From positions 62,001 to 126,000 of the forward strand of contig NZ_JACFOY010000002.1 of NCBI RefSeq assembly GCF_016102285.1: DNA of 64,000 bases, read 5' to 3'. The DNA is from Bartonella sp. M0177 (GTDB taxonomy: Bacteria; Pseudomonadota; Alphaproteobacteria; Rhizobiales; Rhizobiaceae). The notes under the pieces were generated by a model. The model was not told the DNA's origin. It made no database searches and worked only from the letters and a program-made list of their open reading frames with translations. This document shows positions 1 to 8,333 of the stretch, piece by piece (position 1 is the first letter of the stretch; each line of letters starts with the position of its first letter). A program made the translations under genes and the position numbers.

Positions 1-2
1 CG

Positions 3-752
3 GCACCGGAAGCAAAACTCGGCAATGTCACTCTCAATAATCTTGCTGCCGCTATCCAGATCAGAAATGGAAAAGGCATATTCGATCTTGGTAATGCCAA
101 CGCTTTTGGCGGAGCCATACAATCAAATATCCAGATCAGTCACGAAAATGACAAAGCCAGTATTGAAGGGCGCATATCGGGAAACTCGCTTGATCTCCAG
201 TCAATAGCCCAAGCATTTCAACGCCCCTTTCCGGTCAATGCCAAAACCGGTTTCATATTGACAATGCATGCGCCATTCACCCGTTGGCCGGACGTACTCT
301 CCAAAATGCAGGGGCATTTGACGTTGAATATGTCATCGGGAACTCTTAAAGGTTATGACATTCATTCGATCCGCACAGCCATAAGCTCTGACGATAAAAC
401 CCACATAGAAAAATCCGATAATGTTTCCACCGGTTTCGACCGCTGGGATATCGAGTCAGAAATTACCGATGAAAATCTGCTTATCGACAAATCTTCTATG
501 TCTATCGGCAACTGGCGACTTCTGGCAAAAGGAAAAGCCGATCTGCAACATGATGACGGTAATAAAAAGGGCTATCAGGTCAAGCTTTATTCGGTACTTG
601 AAAAAGTTCCCCGTTCCGACGCCGCATGTCAGGATGTCACCTGCGTTGCAAATAGCTTGGTTAAACCTCTGAATTTTGTGTTATCGGGAAATGATTTTCC
701 TGATAACGGGATTGATCTTAAAAAAGATAACGAAATCGATGAAGATCGATAA
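3..752 (+). CDS. AsmA-family protein, C-terminal part (5' end outside window)
   Basis: The reading frame is open from the first bases of the window, so this is the last 249 residues of a larger protein. The sequence is repetitive, beta-strand-like and polar (patterns such as GNVTLNNLAAAI, GRISGNSLDLQSIA, GHLTLNMSSGTLKGYDI), typical of the C-terminal domain of AsmA/YhjG-like envelope proteins. These sit in the inner membrane, span the periplasm and affect outer-membrane lipid homeostasis. The C-terminus is polar and acidic (ends DLKKDNEIDEDR). The next gene starts 55 bases downstream on the same strand. An internal ATG at 258 is not the true start because the homologous pattern continues upstream. 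The family call is moderately sure; the exact paralogue is unknown. Confidence 0.7.
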   Translation, partial: APEAKLGNVTLNNLAAAIQIRNGKGIFDLGNANAFGGAIQSNIQISHENDKASIEGRISGNSLDLQSIAQAFQRPFPVNAKTGFILTMHAPFTRWPDVLSKMQGHLTLNMSSGTLKGYDIHSIRTAISSDDKTHIEKSDNVSTGFDRWDIESEITDENLLIDKSSMSIGNWRLLAKGKADLQHDDGNKKGYQVKLYSVLEKVPRSDAACQDVTCVANSLVKPLNFVLSGNDFPDNGIDLKKDNEIDEDR

Positions 753-807
753 ACCGCACTATCGGGCTTGTTAAAAGGCCTTTTTACGGAATTGGCGGGG
801 TTAAAAA

Positions 808-1491
808 ATGGTAAAACTTTTGGCACTCTCTGTCGGCCCAATCAAGTCTATCGGGCCGGACAATTTACAAAGCGGAATTGACAAAAAACCGATCGACAGG
901 CCGCTTTTGCTCACCAAAACCGGTTTTGTCGGTGATGAGCAGGCAGACAAGAAACATCATGGTGGTCCGGAAAAGGCAGTCCATCATTATGATTTCGACC
1001 ATTATGCATATTGGAAGAAGGAATTGGGGCATAAAGCGGTGTTTGACACGCCGACTGCCTTTGGAGAAAACCTTTCAACGTCAGGCTTGAGTGAAAAAAA
1101 TATTGCCGTCGGTGATATTTATCGTCTCGGAAATGCGATTATCGAGGTTTCTCAAGGGAGACAACCGTGTTTTCGGCTCAATGTAAGGTTCGGCGTTCCG
1201 GATATGTCACTGCGCACACAAAAGAGCGGGCGAACAGGCTGGTATTATCGGGTTTTAGAGGAGGGTGAAGTCACGCTGCAAGACGAGCTTGAACTCCTCG
1301 AACGACGTCACGAAGATTGGACTATTTACCGGCTATGGAAAGCTTTTTACGTGACCCGCAATGATTATGATGAATTATCACAAATTGCGTCCCTTGAAGA
1401 ATTATCGCCGAGCTGGCGATCTCTTGCACAAAAGCGGTTGGATAGCCATGAGATAGAAGACTGGACGAAAAGATTGACCGGAGCAGCATGA
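808..1491 (+). CDS. MOSC domain protein, YiiM-like
   Basis: The 227-residue protein has the MOSC-domain pattern: an N-terminal beta region, TKTGFVGDEQADKKHHGGPEKAVHHY, FGENLSTSGL and the conserved cysteine in QGRQPCFRLN (Cys121). The C-terminal ~60 residues form the short helical domain found in YiiM. Length matches E. coli YiiM (224 residues), a molybdenum-cofactor-dependent reductase of N-hydroxylated purines such as 6-hydroxylaminopurine. MOSC proteins carry the cofactor through the conserved cysteine. Start ATG 808 follows a GGCGGGG-like site. It may be cotranscribed with the AsmA-like gene. The domain call is strong; the substrate is inferred from the YiiM resemblance. Confidence 0.85.
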   Translation: MVKLLALSVGPIKSIGPDNLQSGIDKKPIDRPLLLTKTGFVGDEQADKKHHGGPEKAVHHYDFDHYAYWKKELGHKAVFDTPTAFGENLSTSGLSEKNIAVGDIYRLGNAIIEVSQGRQPCFRLNVRFGVPDMSLRTQKSGRTGWYYRVLEEGEVTLQDELELLERRHEDWTIYRLWKAFYVTRNDYDELSQIASLEELSPSWRSLAQKRLDSHEIEDWTKRLTGAA

Positions 1492-1893
1492 GAAGCTCAT
1501 TCCGGCTTTTGACGAAGCTCGGTTAAGTCTTCTAGGCAGTTTTCCAAAAATTCCCGGTTTTATGATTGTTTGTGTCAGGCTTTAATGGCTGTCACTGCAA
1601 ATAGGTCCAAGAATTCCGGTATTGATAAAAACTATCGATGGTCACCGGCAATATGTGCAATTTGATAATTGCCATAAATATCCTTCCAGAAATAAGTTCC
1701 TTTCAGAAATATTGGCGCGTGCCATTTTGAAAGGGCGTTTATATCAGCTTTGTTATCGACCCGTTGTCGCAACCGGATAAATGATTTTGCCGGTAAAGTA
1801 GCTCCGGCAGAAAATAAACGGATTGGTGCGATTTTTCGAATTTGAATTGATTGTTAGAGCTTTTTGAAATCAGGCTTTGAAGCCCTTCAGAAG
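1492..1893. other. Intergenic stretch without recognised gene
   Basis: This 400-base gap lies between the convergent MOSC gene and histidine kinase gene. I see no convincing ORF with a ribosome site, no RNA gene and no strong terminator. A weak 6-bp inverted repeat (GGCAAT/ATTGCC) near 1650-1677 is the only structure noted. Confidence 0.6.
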
Positions 1894-3264
1894 TCAAGGG
1901 CAAGCAAGTGGAAATTCGATTTCGACACAAAAACCGGCAGGATGATCGATGTCTTCAAACTTTATCGTGCCGCCATGGGCTTTGACAACCTGAAGTGCAA
2001 TGGCAAGCCCCAAGCCCGAACCGATGGATTTTCCGGCGGTACTGCCACGCTGGAAACGCTGAAAAACGATTTCCCGCTCGCTTTTCTTGATACCGGGGCC
2101 GGAATCGATAATTCTGATTGATAGGCGGCTAGAATTAACAGTCGGGGCTATGGTGACATCACCATCCGAATATCTGAGCGCATTGTCGACGAGATTATGT
2201 AACATTTCTCTCAAGGCAATACGGTCGCCAATCATGATTGCAGATTTTATCGAAGCGTCGGCCTTGATGTGAATACGCTCCTGTTCCGCCGATTGGATCC
2301 GGTTTATAACATCATCAAGCAGGTTTTCGATATTGATCGTGCTATCCGATTTTTGTTCAAGACGATGGGCAATTGTGGCGTCCATCAATAACTGGTTTAC
2401 AAGCCGGCTTGCCTGAATAGCACTTCTTTCAACCTTGAGCAGTTGTTCATGGCGTTTCAATTCATTGCGCTCATGAATGGCGACCTCGATTTGCGACAAA
2501 AGCGAGGCTAACGGTGTGCGGATTTGATGGGCGGCATCGGCAACCAATGTGCGCATACGTTCGGAAGCAAGTTTCAATCTTTCCATAAACACATTGAGCG
2601 CAATGACCAGTGCATTGACTTCATTCGGCGAGGGGCTTTCCAAGGGTGAAAGGTCGGAAAAAGAACGGTTTTGCAATTCATTTTCAAGCTTTTTGAGAGG
2701 AAAAAAGGTCAAGCCGATTGCAAGCCAAATTGTACACAATGCAACAAACATGAGTGCCACAACGGCTATCGTTTCGTGATATAAAATACTGTTTTTCAAT
2801 GATTGTTGTTCGCGTCGGGTTTGTCCGACGCGAATTGTTACCCATCCGGTTTTATTTCCGGCGGCAATCAGGCGGCCAACAGTGACCAGCCTGACCGGTT
2901 CATTATTAAAGAATGTGGTTTGGAAAGTGCCACCGGTCTTCTCCGCAAGCGCCATACCGGTGTCGAAGTTTTCATAACCGGTTACATAATGTCCGTCGGC
3001 GTCGCGAATGACGTAAAATATACGGTCTTCACCCGGAAACATGGAAAATGCCGCTCCGGGAATTTCCACGGCGACTTTGCCTTTTTCGGTCTGTACAGCA
3101 TTGGCAATTGTGCGGGCGGATGCAAGGAGCAACCGGTCATAGGCGCTCTCGGTTGCGTGTTCGATACTGTTTTGCGTGAAATAAAGAATAATGCCGCCGG
3201 TTAACAACATCAGCGACAATGCAATCAGAAAAATCCTTCGGCGTAAGGAAAAATGTGATTTCAC
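1894..3264 (-). CDS. Sensor histidine kinase, TctE/QseC type
   Basis: This 456-residue membrane kinase has an N-terminal TM helix (about residues 11-30), a ~130-residue periplasmic sensor of the 2CSK_N type, a second TM (about 164-188), a HAMP-like linker, and a HisKA phosphoacceptor box DAAHQIRTPLASL (His246). The ATPase domain shows LHNLVDNALRYS (N box), DSGPGI (G1) and GSGLGLAI (G2). The GTG start overlaps the TGA of the upstream binding-protein gene (GTGA), so the two are translationally coupled. Third gene of a regulator/binding-protein/kinase operon. By analogy with systems such as HptRSA or PgtABC, it probably reads ligand occupancy of the partner binding protein. The kinase call is very sure; the signal is unknown. 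Confidence 0.95.
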   Translation of the reverse strand: MKSHFSLRRRIFLIALSLMLLTGGIILYFTQNSIEHATESAYDRLLLASARTIANAVQTEKGKVAVEIPGAAFSMFPGEDRIFYVIRDADGHYVTGYENFDTGMALAEKTGGTFQTTFFNNEPVRLVTVGRLIAAGNKTGWVTIRVGQTRREQQSLKNSILYHETIAVVALMFVALCTIWLAIGLTFFPLKKLENELQNRSFSDLSPLESPSPNEVNALVIALNVFMERLKLASERMRTLVADAAHQIRTPLASLLSQIEVAIHERNELKRHEQLLKVERSAIQASRLVNQLLMDATIAHRLEQKSDSTINIENLLDDVINRIQSAEQERIHIKADASIKSAIMIGDRIALREMLHNLVDNALRYSDGDVTIAPTVNSSRLSIRIIDSGPGIKKSEREIVFQRFQRGSTAGKSIGSGLGLAIALQVVKAHGGTIKFEDIDHPAGFCVEIEFPLACP

Positions 3265-4394
3265 TTCTTTCCCCCGTCGGATTTTGTTTCATGGCTGTTT
3301 AAAATATCGCCAGTGGTTCTATTGCCATTGATAATGTCGAGCCAGACACGTAAAAACTGCCCGCGTTTCTGCCCGTCGTAATTGACCAATAAGGCAGGTG
3401 TCATGGCTATGGGCTGCACTGTTCCGCGTGTGTTTTTCATAATTGAAGAAATGCTGAATTGCCCCTCTATGCCCGGCATTATCGCTCCGAAACCGGTATT
3501 TCCGGCGGCTATTTTCTGACCATCGGGGGACAAAAGGAAGTCGATAAATTCTTTGGCAATTTCGGGTTCTGTCGAATGGCGCGGGATAAGCGCAGACCGC
3601 GCTATAACCAAAGCATAATCACTTGGAATAACAACCACTATATCGGGATTTGTCAAAGCGCGGGCAAAAGCATAGGATCCCAGAAGATTATAGGCGATGA
3701 TGATGTCTCCCTTTTCGAGAGAATCAAGAACTTCGGGAGATGAAGCGCTCAGTTTTGCCTTTCCACTTGCTAAAGCATTTGTCAGCCGCCAGAAGTTTGA
3801 CGAAATGAATTCGTCCTGCGTTGCCAATACATAACCGACACCCGATGTCGCAATATTATAGGTTCCGATTTTTCCATAAAGCTGTTGTTTGTTTTCTTCT
3901 ATCAATTTGGCAAGGCCGAGATGGGTCGTGGGAACATCAATTGAACCGATAAGTTTCCGGTTATAGGCAATAACAGCCGGTTCAAAGGTAAAACCGATAA
4001 CCTCGTTATGCCACTGCGCCCAATCCGGCAATTGTTGAAGATAAGGTGAAAAATAATCGGCTGCATAACCGTCATTGGCGAGTTTTATTTGCAAATCGAC
4101 AGCCGAGGAAATGATAAGATCAGGCGGTGGTGTCAAACTGTCATGGACGACACCTTGAAAAATTTCACCGCTTTCCAGTTCTTTATATCGAACCGGAATA
4201 TCGGGGTGGAGTTTTTTGAATTCCTTGATGAACTCCTGAAACAACAGGGCATCCGTTGTCCCGTAAATATTGAAGGTTTCTGCCGTTCCGGTTCTTTTTG
4301 GTGCAGCATAATGATTGATTGTTGCGTTTCTCGCCAAAACGACCAAAACTATAATCACAACCAAAAATATAAGTCGGCTAGTTAGACGGGGCAT
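3261..4394 (-). CDS. Solute-binding protein, probable sensory partner of the adjacent kinase
   Basis: This is a 377-residue periplasmic binding protein (type 2 fold, iron/phospho-sugar-type cluster) with an N-terminal hydrophobic segment (MPRLTSRLIFLVVIIVLVVL) that looks like an uncleaved anchor. ATG 4394 is preferred over the upstream in-frame TTG at 4442 because the hydrophobic segment begins there; it overlaps the regulator's stop by 17 bases. It aligns along most of its length with the binding protein at 5293-6381: YGTTD/YSTTD, SSAVDLQIKLANDGY/SSAMDLQLKLASEGY, LPDWA/IPDWA, GSYA, IPR, LLSPDGQ/MLSKEGQ. Neither has the adjacent tyrosine pair that binds iron in FbpA. Its place between regulator and kinase, with no permease in its operon, argues for signal sensing rather than uptake. 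Hexose phosphate is one possible ligand. Confidence 0.85.
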   Translation of the reverse strand: MPRLTSRLIFLVVIIVLVVLARNATINHYAAPKRTGTAETFNIYGTTDALLFQEFIKEFKKLHPDIPVRYKELESGEIFQGVVHDSLTPPPDLIISSAVDLQIKLANDGYAADYFSPYLQQLPDWAQWHNEVIGFTFEPAVIAYNRKLIGSIDVPTTHLGLAKLIEENKQQLYGKIGTYNIATSGVGYVLATQDEFISSNFWRLTNALASGKAKLSASSPEVLDSLEKGDIIIAYNLLGSYAFARALTNPDIVVVIPSDYALVIARSALIPRHSTEPEIAKEFIDFLLSPDGQKIAAGNTGFGAIMPGIEGQFSISSIMKNTRGTVQPIAMTPALLVNYDGQKRGQFLRVWLDIINGNRTTGDILNSHETKSDGGKK

Positions 4395-5058
4395 TTTTTG
4401 TCTGCACCCGATAACCGAAGCCCCGCAAAGTGGAGATTTCAATATCGGCTTTGCGAAGTTTTCGCCTTAACCGTGAAATATAGACTTCAAGAGCATTGAA
4501 AGAGACTTCATCATCAATATCGAAAAGGCGGTTCATCAATATTTCTTTGGCAACTGCTTTATCAAGATGATTGACAAGGATTTGCAACAAACTGAATTCG
4601 CGCCTGTTACATTCAACAATTTCACCGCCAATAACAAGCTTATGGGCGGCCATATCGATACTGGCATTGCCGATATGAACGGTATTGCTGGCAATGCCGT
4701 TTGTCCGGCGGATTGTTGCGGTCAAACGCGCAACAAGTTCGCGTACGTCGAAAGGTTTCACCAGATAATCATCTGCTCCCAAATCGAAAAGGCTCACCTT
4801 ATCGTCAATTTCCGAACGGGCTGTGATAACAACAATTGGAAGGGACGATCCATGGCCACGCAAGTGTCGGATAATTTCAAGACCGCTTTTGTTGGGGAGC
4901 ATGAGGTCGAGTACCAATGCATCGAAATGATAAAGCGGCATTGTTGCAACAACATCATCACCGTCTTGTAACCATATCACGCTATGGCCAAGCTGTTTGA
5001 GCCTCGCAGCAACGGCTTCGCCCAAGTCTTGATTGTCTTCGACAAGAAGAATATTCAT
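4378..5058 (-). CDS. OmpR/PhoB-family response regulator
   Basis: The 226-residue regulator has a receiver domain (MNILLVEDN with the acidic pair, phosphoacceptor Asp51 in VLDLMLPN, switch Thr in VITARSE, Lys in VKPFDVREL). A winged-helix DNA-binding domain follows (NRREFSLLQILVNHLDKAV, VYISRLRRKLRKADIEISTLRGFGYRV). ATG 5058 fits the family N-terminus; ATG 5061 is adjacent, and both follow a GGAGGGGGGAAGA ribosome site. First gene of the minus-strand operon with the binding protein and kinase. The gap to the divergent transporter operon holds an 11-bp-phased repeat (5161-5189) that fits the tandem-dimer binding mode of this family, so the transporter is the likely target. Confidence 0.95.
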   Translation of the reverse strand: MNILLVEDNQDLGEAVAARLKQLGHSVIWLQDGDDVVATMPLYHFDALVLDLMLPNKSGLEIIRHLRGHGSSLPIVVITARSEIDDKVSLFDLGADDYLVKPFDVRELVARLTATIRRTNGIASNTVHIGNASIDMAAHKLVIGGEIVECNRREFSLLQILVNHLDKAVAKEILMNRLFDIDDEVSFNALEVYISRLRRKLRKADIEISTLRGFGYRVQTKNAPSN

Positions 5059-5160
5059 CATTCTTCCCCCCTCCATATGATAAGGAAGACCGTTTTATTC
5101 TATTTCTCCTCTATTTATCTATAGAGCCATAAGCAACAGGTTATGTCAAAAATAGTTTTC

Positions 5161-5189
5161 TTGACAGCTTCCTGTCAGCTTTCTGTGCC
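5161..5189 (+). promoter_or_regulatory. Three 7-mers at 11-bp phase: putative response-regulator operator
   Basis: TTGACAG, CTGTCAG and CTGTGCC start at 5161, 5172 and 5183, exactly 11 bp apart, with 4-bp spacers CTTC and CTTT. Seen as a direct repeat, CAGCTTnCTGT occurs at 5165-5175 and 5176-5186. TGACAG/CTGTCA (5162-5177) also forms a perfect inverted repeat. The 7+4 layout with CTGTCA cores is the architecture of PhoB-type boxes. It lies 100 bp ahead of the transporter binding-protein start and 103 bp ahead of the divergent regulator gene. TTGACA could also serve as a -35 element; I could not place a convincing -10. Confidence 0.6.
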
Positions 5190-5292
5190 ATGCTAAAAAA
5201 ACGGTCGTCCATTTTATGAGGAAATCATGGTTGACCGGAAAAATAAAACATCCGTTTTGCGCCGGTGTTTTATCTCGTGGAGGAGGAAACGC

Positions 5293-6381
5293 ATGAAATT
5301 CAAATCTATTCTATTCGGTTTTTTAGGGCTGGTAATCGTTGATACATTACCGGCAGCAAGTGAAGATTTGCCACAAGGATATCCATCAAACTATTCCGAC
5401 ATCATAACCAAGGCCAAGAGCGAAGGTCGTCTTTCACTTTATTCGACCACTGATGAGGAATTGGCGAAAGAGCTTATCGACGATTTCAAAAAGAAATATT
5501 CGATAGAAGTCGATTTTACCGACATGGGAACCAATAATGCCTATAGTCGTACAGTCGCCGAAGCGGAAGCCAAACAGATGGGAGCCGACATTGTCTGGAG
5601 CTCGGCTATGGATTTGCAGTTGAAGCTTGCATCCGAAGGATATGTCGAAACCTATCAATCTCCCGAAAAGAAAAACATTCCCGATTGGGCAAGCTACAAG
5701 GATAGCGTCTATGCGACAACAGTCGAGCCAATCGGTGTCATTTACAATACCAAGGCATTTCCCGACGGGTCATTTCCCAAGACGCGCGCTGGCCTTATTG
5801 ACTATATGAAATCGCATGTCGAAGAATTAAAAGGTAAAGTTGCTACATTCGATCCGGAAAAAAGCGGCATCGGTTTTTTAATGCAAACCAATGATGCGGC
5901 TTCCAGCGATAATTTTTGGGAATTGGCGAAGGCTATGGGGGCTGTCAAAGTCAAATCCTACACAGCAACAGGAACAATGCGTGAGACTGTTGTCTCCGGC
6001 GAAAATGTCATAGCAATCAATGTCATCGGTTCTTATGCGCTCGATTGGGTAAAGACTACGCCCAATCTCGGCGTTGCTTTCGGTCAGGATTATACGGCTG
6101 CGTTCTCGCGTCCGGCGGTCATACCGCGTGGTGCGCCTCACCCCAATGCTGCACGCCTCTTCATGGATTTTATGTTATCCAAAGAAGGGCAGACAGCATT
6201 GTCCAAACACGGATTACCCTCGGTTAGAACCGATATTGAAGGCGGGCTTGATCTTGATTCATTGACGGCAATGGTGGGAGGAAACCTCAAACCTATTGCA
6301 CTTGATGACCAGCTTTTATCCAACCTCAAGCCACAAAACCGCATCAAGTTTTTTCGCGAGTGGAATCAATACACGAAATAA
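5293..6381 (+). CDS. ABC transporter solute-binding protein (FbpA/AfuA type)
   Basis: This is a 362-residue exported binding protein with a signal peptide (MKFKSILFGFLGLVIVDTLPAAS) cleaved near residue 22. ATG 5293 has a strong GGAGGAGG site 7-12 bases upstream; the longer frame from ATG 5227 lacks one and would bury the signal peptide. The fold is type 2 periplasmic, with YSTTDEELAKELIDDF, SSAMDLQLKLASEGY and RPAVIPRGAPHPNAARLFMDFMLSKEGQ. No adjacent tyrosine pair is present, which argues against ferric-ion binding of the classical FbpA kind. AfuA-type binding of hexose phosphates is an alternative. First gene of a three-gene import operon (permease, ATPase follow), opposite the two-component operon that carries its paralogue. 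Confidence 0.85.
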   Translation: MKFKSILFGFLGLVIVDTLPAASEDLPQGYPSNYSDIITKAKSEGRLSLYSTTDEELAKELIDDFKKKYSIEVDFTDMGTNNAYSRTVAEAEAKQMGADIVWSSAMDLQLKLASEGYVETYQSPEKKNIPDWASYKDSVYATTVEPIGVIYNTKAFPDGSFPKTRAGLIDYMKSHVEELKGKVATFDPEKSGIGFLMQTNDAASSDNFWELAKAMGAVKVKSYTATGTMRETVVSGENVIAINVIGSYALDWVKTTPNLGVAFGQDYTAAFSRPAVIPRGAPHPNAARLFMDFMLSKEGQTALSKHGLPSVRTDIEGGLDLDSLTAMVGGNLKPIALDDQLLSNLKPQNRIKFFREWNQYTK

Positions 6382-6389
6382 TGAGCTTT

Positions 6390-6526
6390 CTTGAAAATCT
6401 GGCGACGGACGGTCCTCATTGAACGGTTCAACCGACCGGTATGACTTCTTCCGCTCCGTCGCAATTTCAAGCAATCCATTGCCGTTAATGGCAGTGCAAA
6501 AGTGCTCCGGCTTATCCACGCCGGAG
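6390..6526 (+). other. Intercistronic stem-loops between binding protein and permease genes
   Basis: Two stem-loops fill the gap after the binding-protein stop. The first pairs CTTGAAA (6390-6396) plus GCGACGGA (6402-6409) with TCCGTCGC (6455-6462) plus TTTCAAG (6465-6471), enclosing the small palindrome TTGAACGGTTCAA. The second is CTCCGGC (6505-6511) with GCCGGAG (6520-6526). Neither has a T-run, so they are not classical terminators. In ABC operons such structures usually protect the upstream mRNA and give excess binding protein over permease; that role is inferred. Confidence 0.5.
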
Positions 6527-6605
6527 AGACAGGATTTGCACCCTGCATTTAGCGGCTTCAACACATTTCACTCTTTTTTTGAATAATGATTATCGGAAAA
6601 TAAAA

Positions 6606-8333
6606 ATGGAACAGAATAGTGCTCCTCCACCGAGGAGATTTTCCTGGCAAAGATTGCGTGCCGATGCGGTGATTTACCGCACAACGGTCATTTTCCTTCT
6701 TGCAATCATGGTTCTCTCTCCGGTCGGGCTTATTGTCTATCAGAGTTTTCTCGACGATGCCTTTTTCACCGCGAATGTTGCATTCAGTCTGGATGCCTAT
6801 CGTTTTGTCCTGACAGACTATGATTTTTACCGTGCATTGATAACAACAATTATCATTTCGCTTGGTATGGTTGTTATTTCGGTACCGACAGGGGGAATTC
6901 TTGCTTTTCTTCTGGCGCGCACCGATTTGAAATTCCGCAAGACATTGGAAATCCTTGTTCTGGTACCAATGTTTATTTCCTCGATCGTGCTGGCTTTCGG
7001 CTACACAGTGGCACTCGGGCCGTCCGGATTTATCAGCATATTAATGGCAAAAATATTCGGCTTCGTTCCCTGGAACATGAATTCGGTCGGCGGAATCATT
7101 CTGGTGACGGCCTTAAGTCATGTGCCTTATGTTTATCTTTATGTGAGTGCTTCCATGCATAATTTGCCGTCGGATCTGGAAGAGGCGGCAAGAACCACGG
7201 GCGCAACTATTTTCCGCGTTTCTCGTGATGTTACACTTCCTATGGTGTTACCGGCTCTGGTCTTTTCGGCAGCGCTCAATCTGTTACTGGGATTTGAACA
7301 ATTCGGCATTCCGCTTGTGCTCGGAGATCCGAGCGGTATTCTGGTGCTGACAACATATATCTACAAGTTGACAACATTGTTCGGCGCGCCGACCTATCAA
7401 CTTATGGCTGTCGTTGCCATGGTGCTTATTGTCTTGATCCTTCCACTCATTTTTGCGCAACGCAAAATTCTCAAAGCCAGTCGCCGTTATGCCGCTTTGG
7501 GTGGTAAAGGTGCAAGAGCGACGCCCTTGAAATTGGGAACCAAAGGCCAGATTATTGCTTTGACGATTATAGCACTCTGGTTGTTGGTTGCCGTTATCAT
7601 TCCTATCGGTGGCATTGCATTGCGTGCTTTTGTCACTGCGTGGGGACAAGGTGTCAACGTATTCGACCATTTAACCCTGTCGAATTTTTCCCGTCTGATC
7701 GAGGTGCGCAATCTTTCTACCGGTATCATCAATACGGTTATTCTGGGTGTATTCGGTGCACTCGTTGCAGTCTTTATCTATCTGCTTATCGGATTGGCAG
7801 GACATCGCAATTATGGCTTCAGCGGTTGGTTGCTTGACTATATTGTGTTGCTACCACGTGCTTTACCCGGCCTTATTATTGGTCTTGCCGTTTATTGGGT
7901 TTTCCTTTTTGTACCCTTTTTGACGCCGTTAAGGCCGACGCTTTTCTCGCTTCTCATTGCTTATATTGTTGTGGGACTTGCTTATGGTTTGCGCTTGTTA
8001 CAAGGCACACTCTTACAAGTTTCTCCGGAACTCGAAGAAGCCGCCCGAGTAAGTGGTGCGACCATCGGCAAAACATGGCGCGATATCGTTGTGCCATTGG
8101 TGCGCCCCGGACTAACCGGTGCATGGGCGCTCATCATGATCCTGTTTTTGCGCGATTATGCAACCGGTGTTTATCTGATGAGCTCGAATACAGGTGTGAT
8201 CGGTTCGCTCATTGTCCAACAATTTGAAACCGGCGCCATGGATACAATTGCTGCACTGGCCTTTGTCAGTGTCATCCTGACTGCCTCTGCTTTGGCTCTA
8301 GCCCTGAAATTGGGAGCGAAAATCAATGAATAA
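6606..8333 (+). CDS. ABC transporter permease with two fused MetI-type domains
   Basis: The ~575-residue inner-membrane protein has two copies of the binding-protein-dependent permease domain. Each has its EAA-loop (LEEAARTTGATIFRVSRDVTLPMVLPAL near the middle of the first half; LEEAARVSGATIGKTWRDIVVPLVRPGL in the second). This fused form, with about twelve TM segments, is typical of FbpB/SfuB/AfuB permeases. ATG 6606 is preferred over an in-frame TTG at 6579. Its last bases overlap the ATPase start by 8 bp, so the two are coupled. It forms the channel for the ligand delivered by the protein at 5293-6381. Function strong; substrate unresolved. Confidence 0.93.
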   Translation: MEQNSAPPPRRFSWQRLRADAVIYRTTVIFLLAIMVLSPVGLIVYQSFLDDAFFTANVAFSLDAYRFVLTDYDFYRALITTIIISLGMVVISVPTGGILAFLLARTDLKFRKTLEILVLVPMFISSIVLAFGYTVALGPSGFISILMAKIFGFVPWNMNSVGGIILVTALSHVPYVYLYVSASMHNLPSDLEEAARTTGATIFRVSRDVTLPMVLPALVFSAALNLLLGFEQFGIPLVLGDPSGILVLTTYIYKLTTLFGAPTYQLMAVVAMVLIVLILPLIFAQRKILKASRRYAALGGKGARATPLKLGTKGQIIALTIIALWLLVAVIIPIGGIALRAFVTAWGQGVNVFDHLTLSNFSRLIEVRNLSTGIINTVILGVFGALVAVFIYLLIGLAGHRNYGFSGWLLDYIVLLPRALPGLIIGLAVYWVFLFVPFLTPLRPTLFSLLIAYIVVGLAYGLRLLQGTLLQVSPELEEAARVSGATIGKTWRDIVVPLVRPGLTGAWALIMILFLRDYATGVYLMSSNTGVIGSLIVQQFETGAMDTIAALAFVSVILTASALALALKLGAKINE

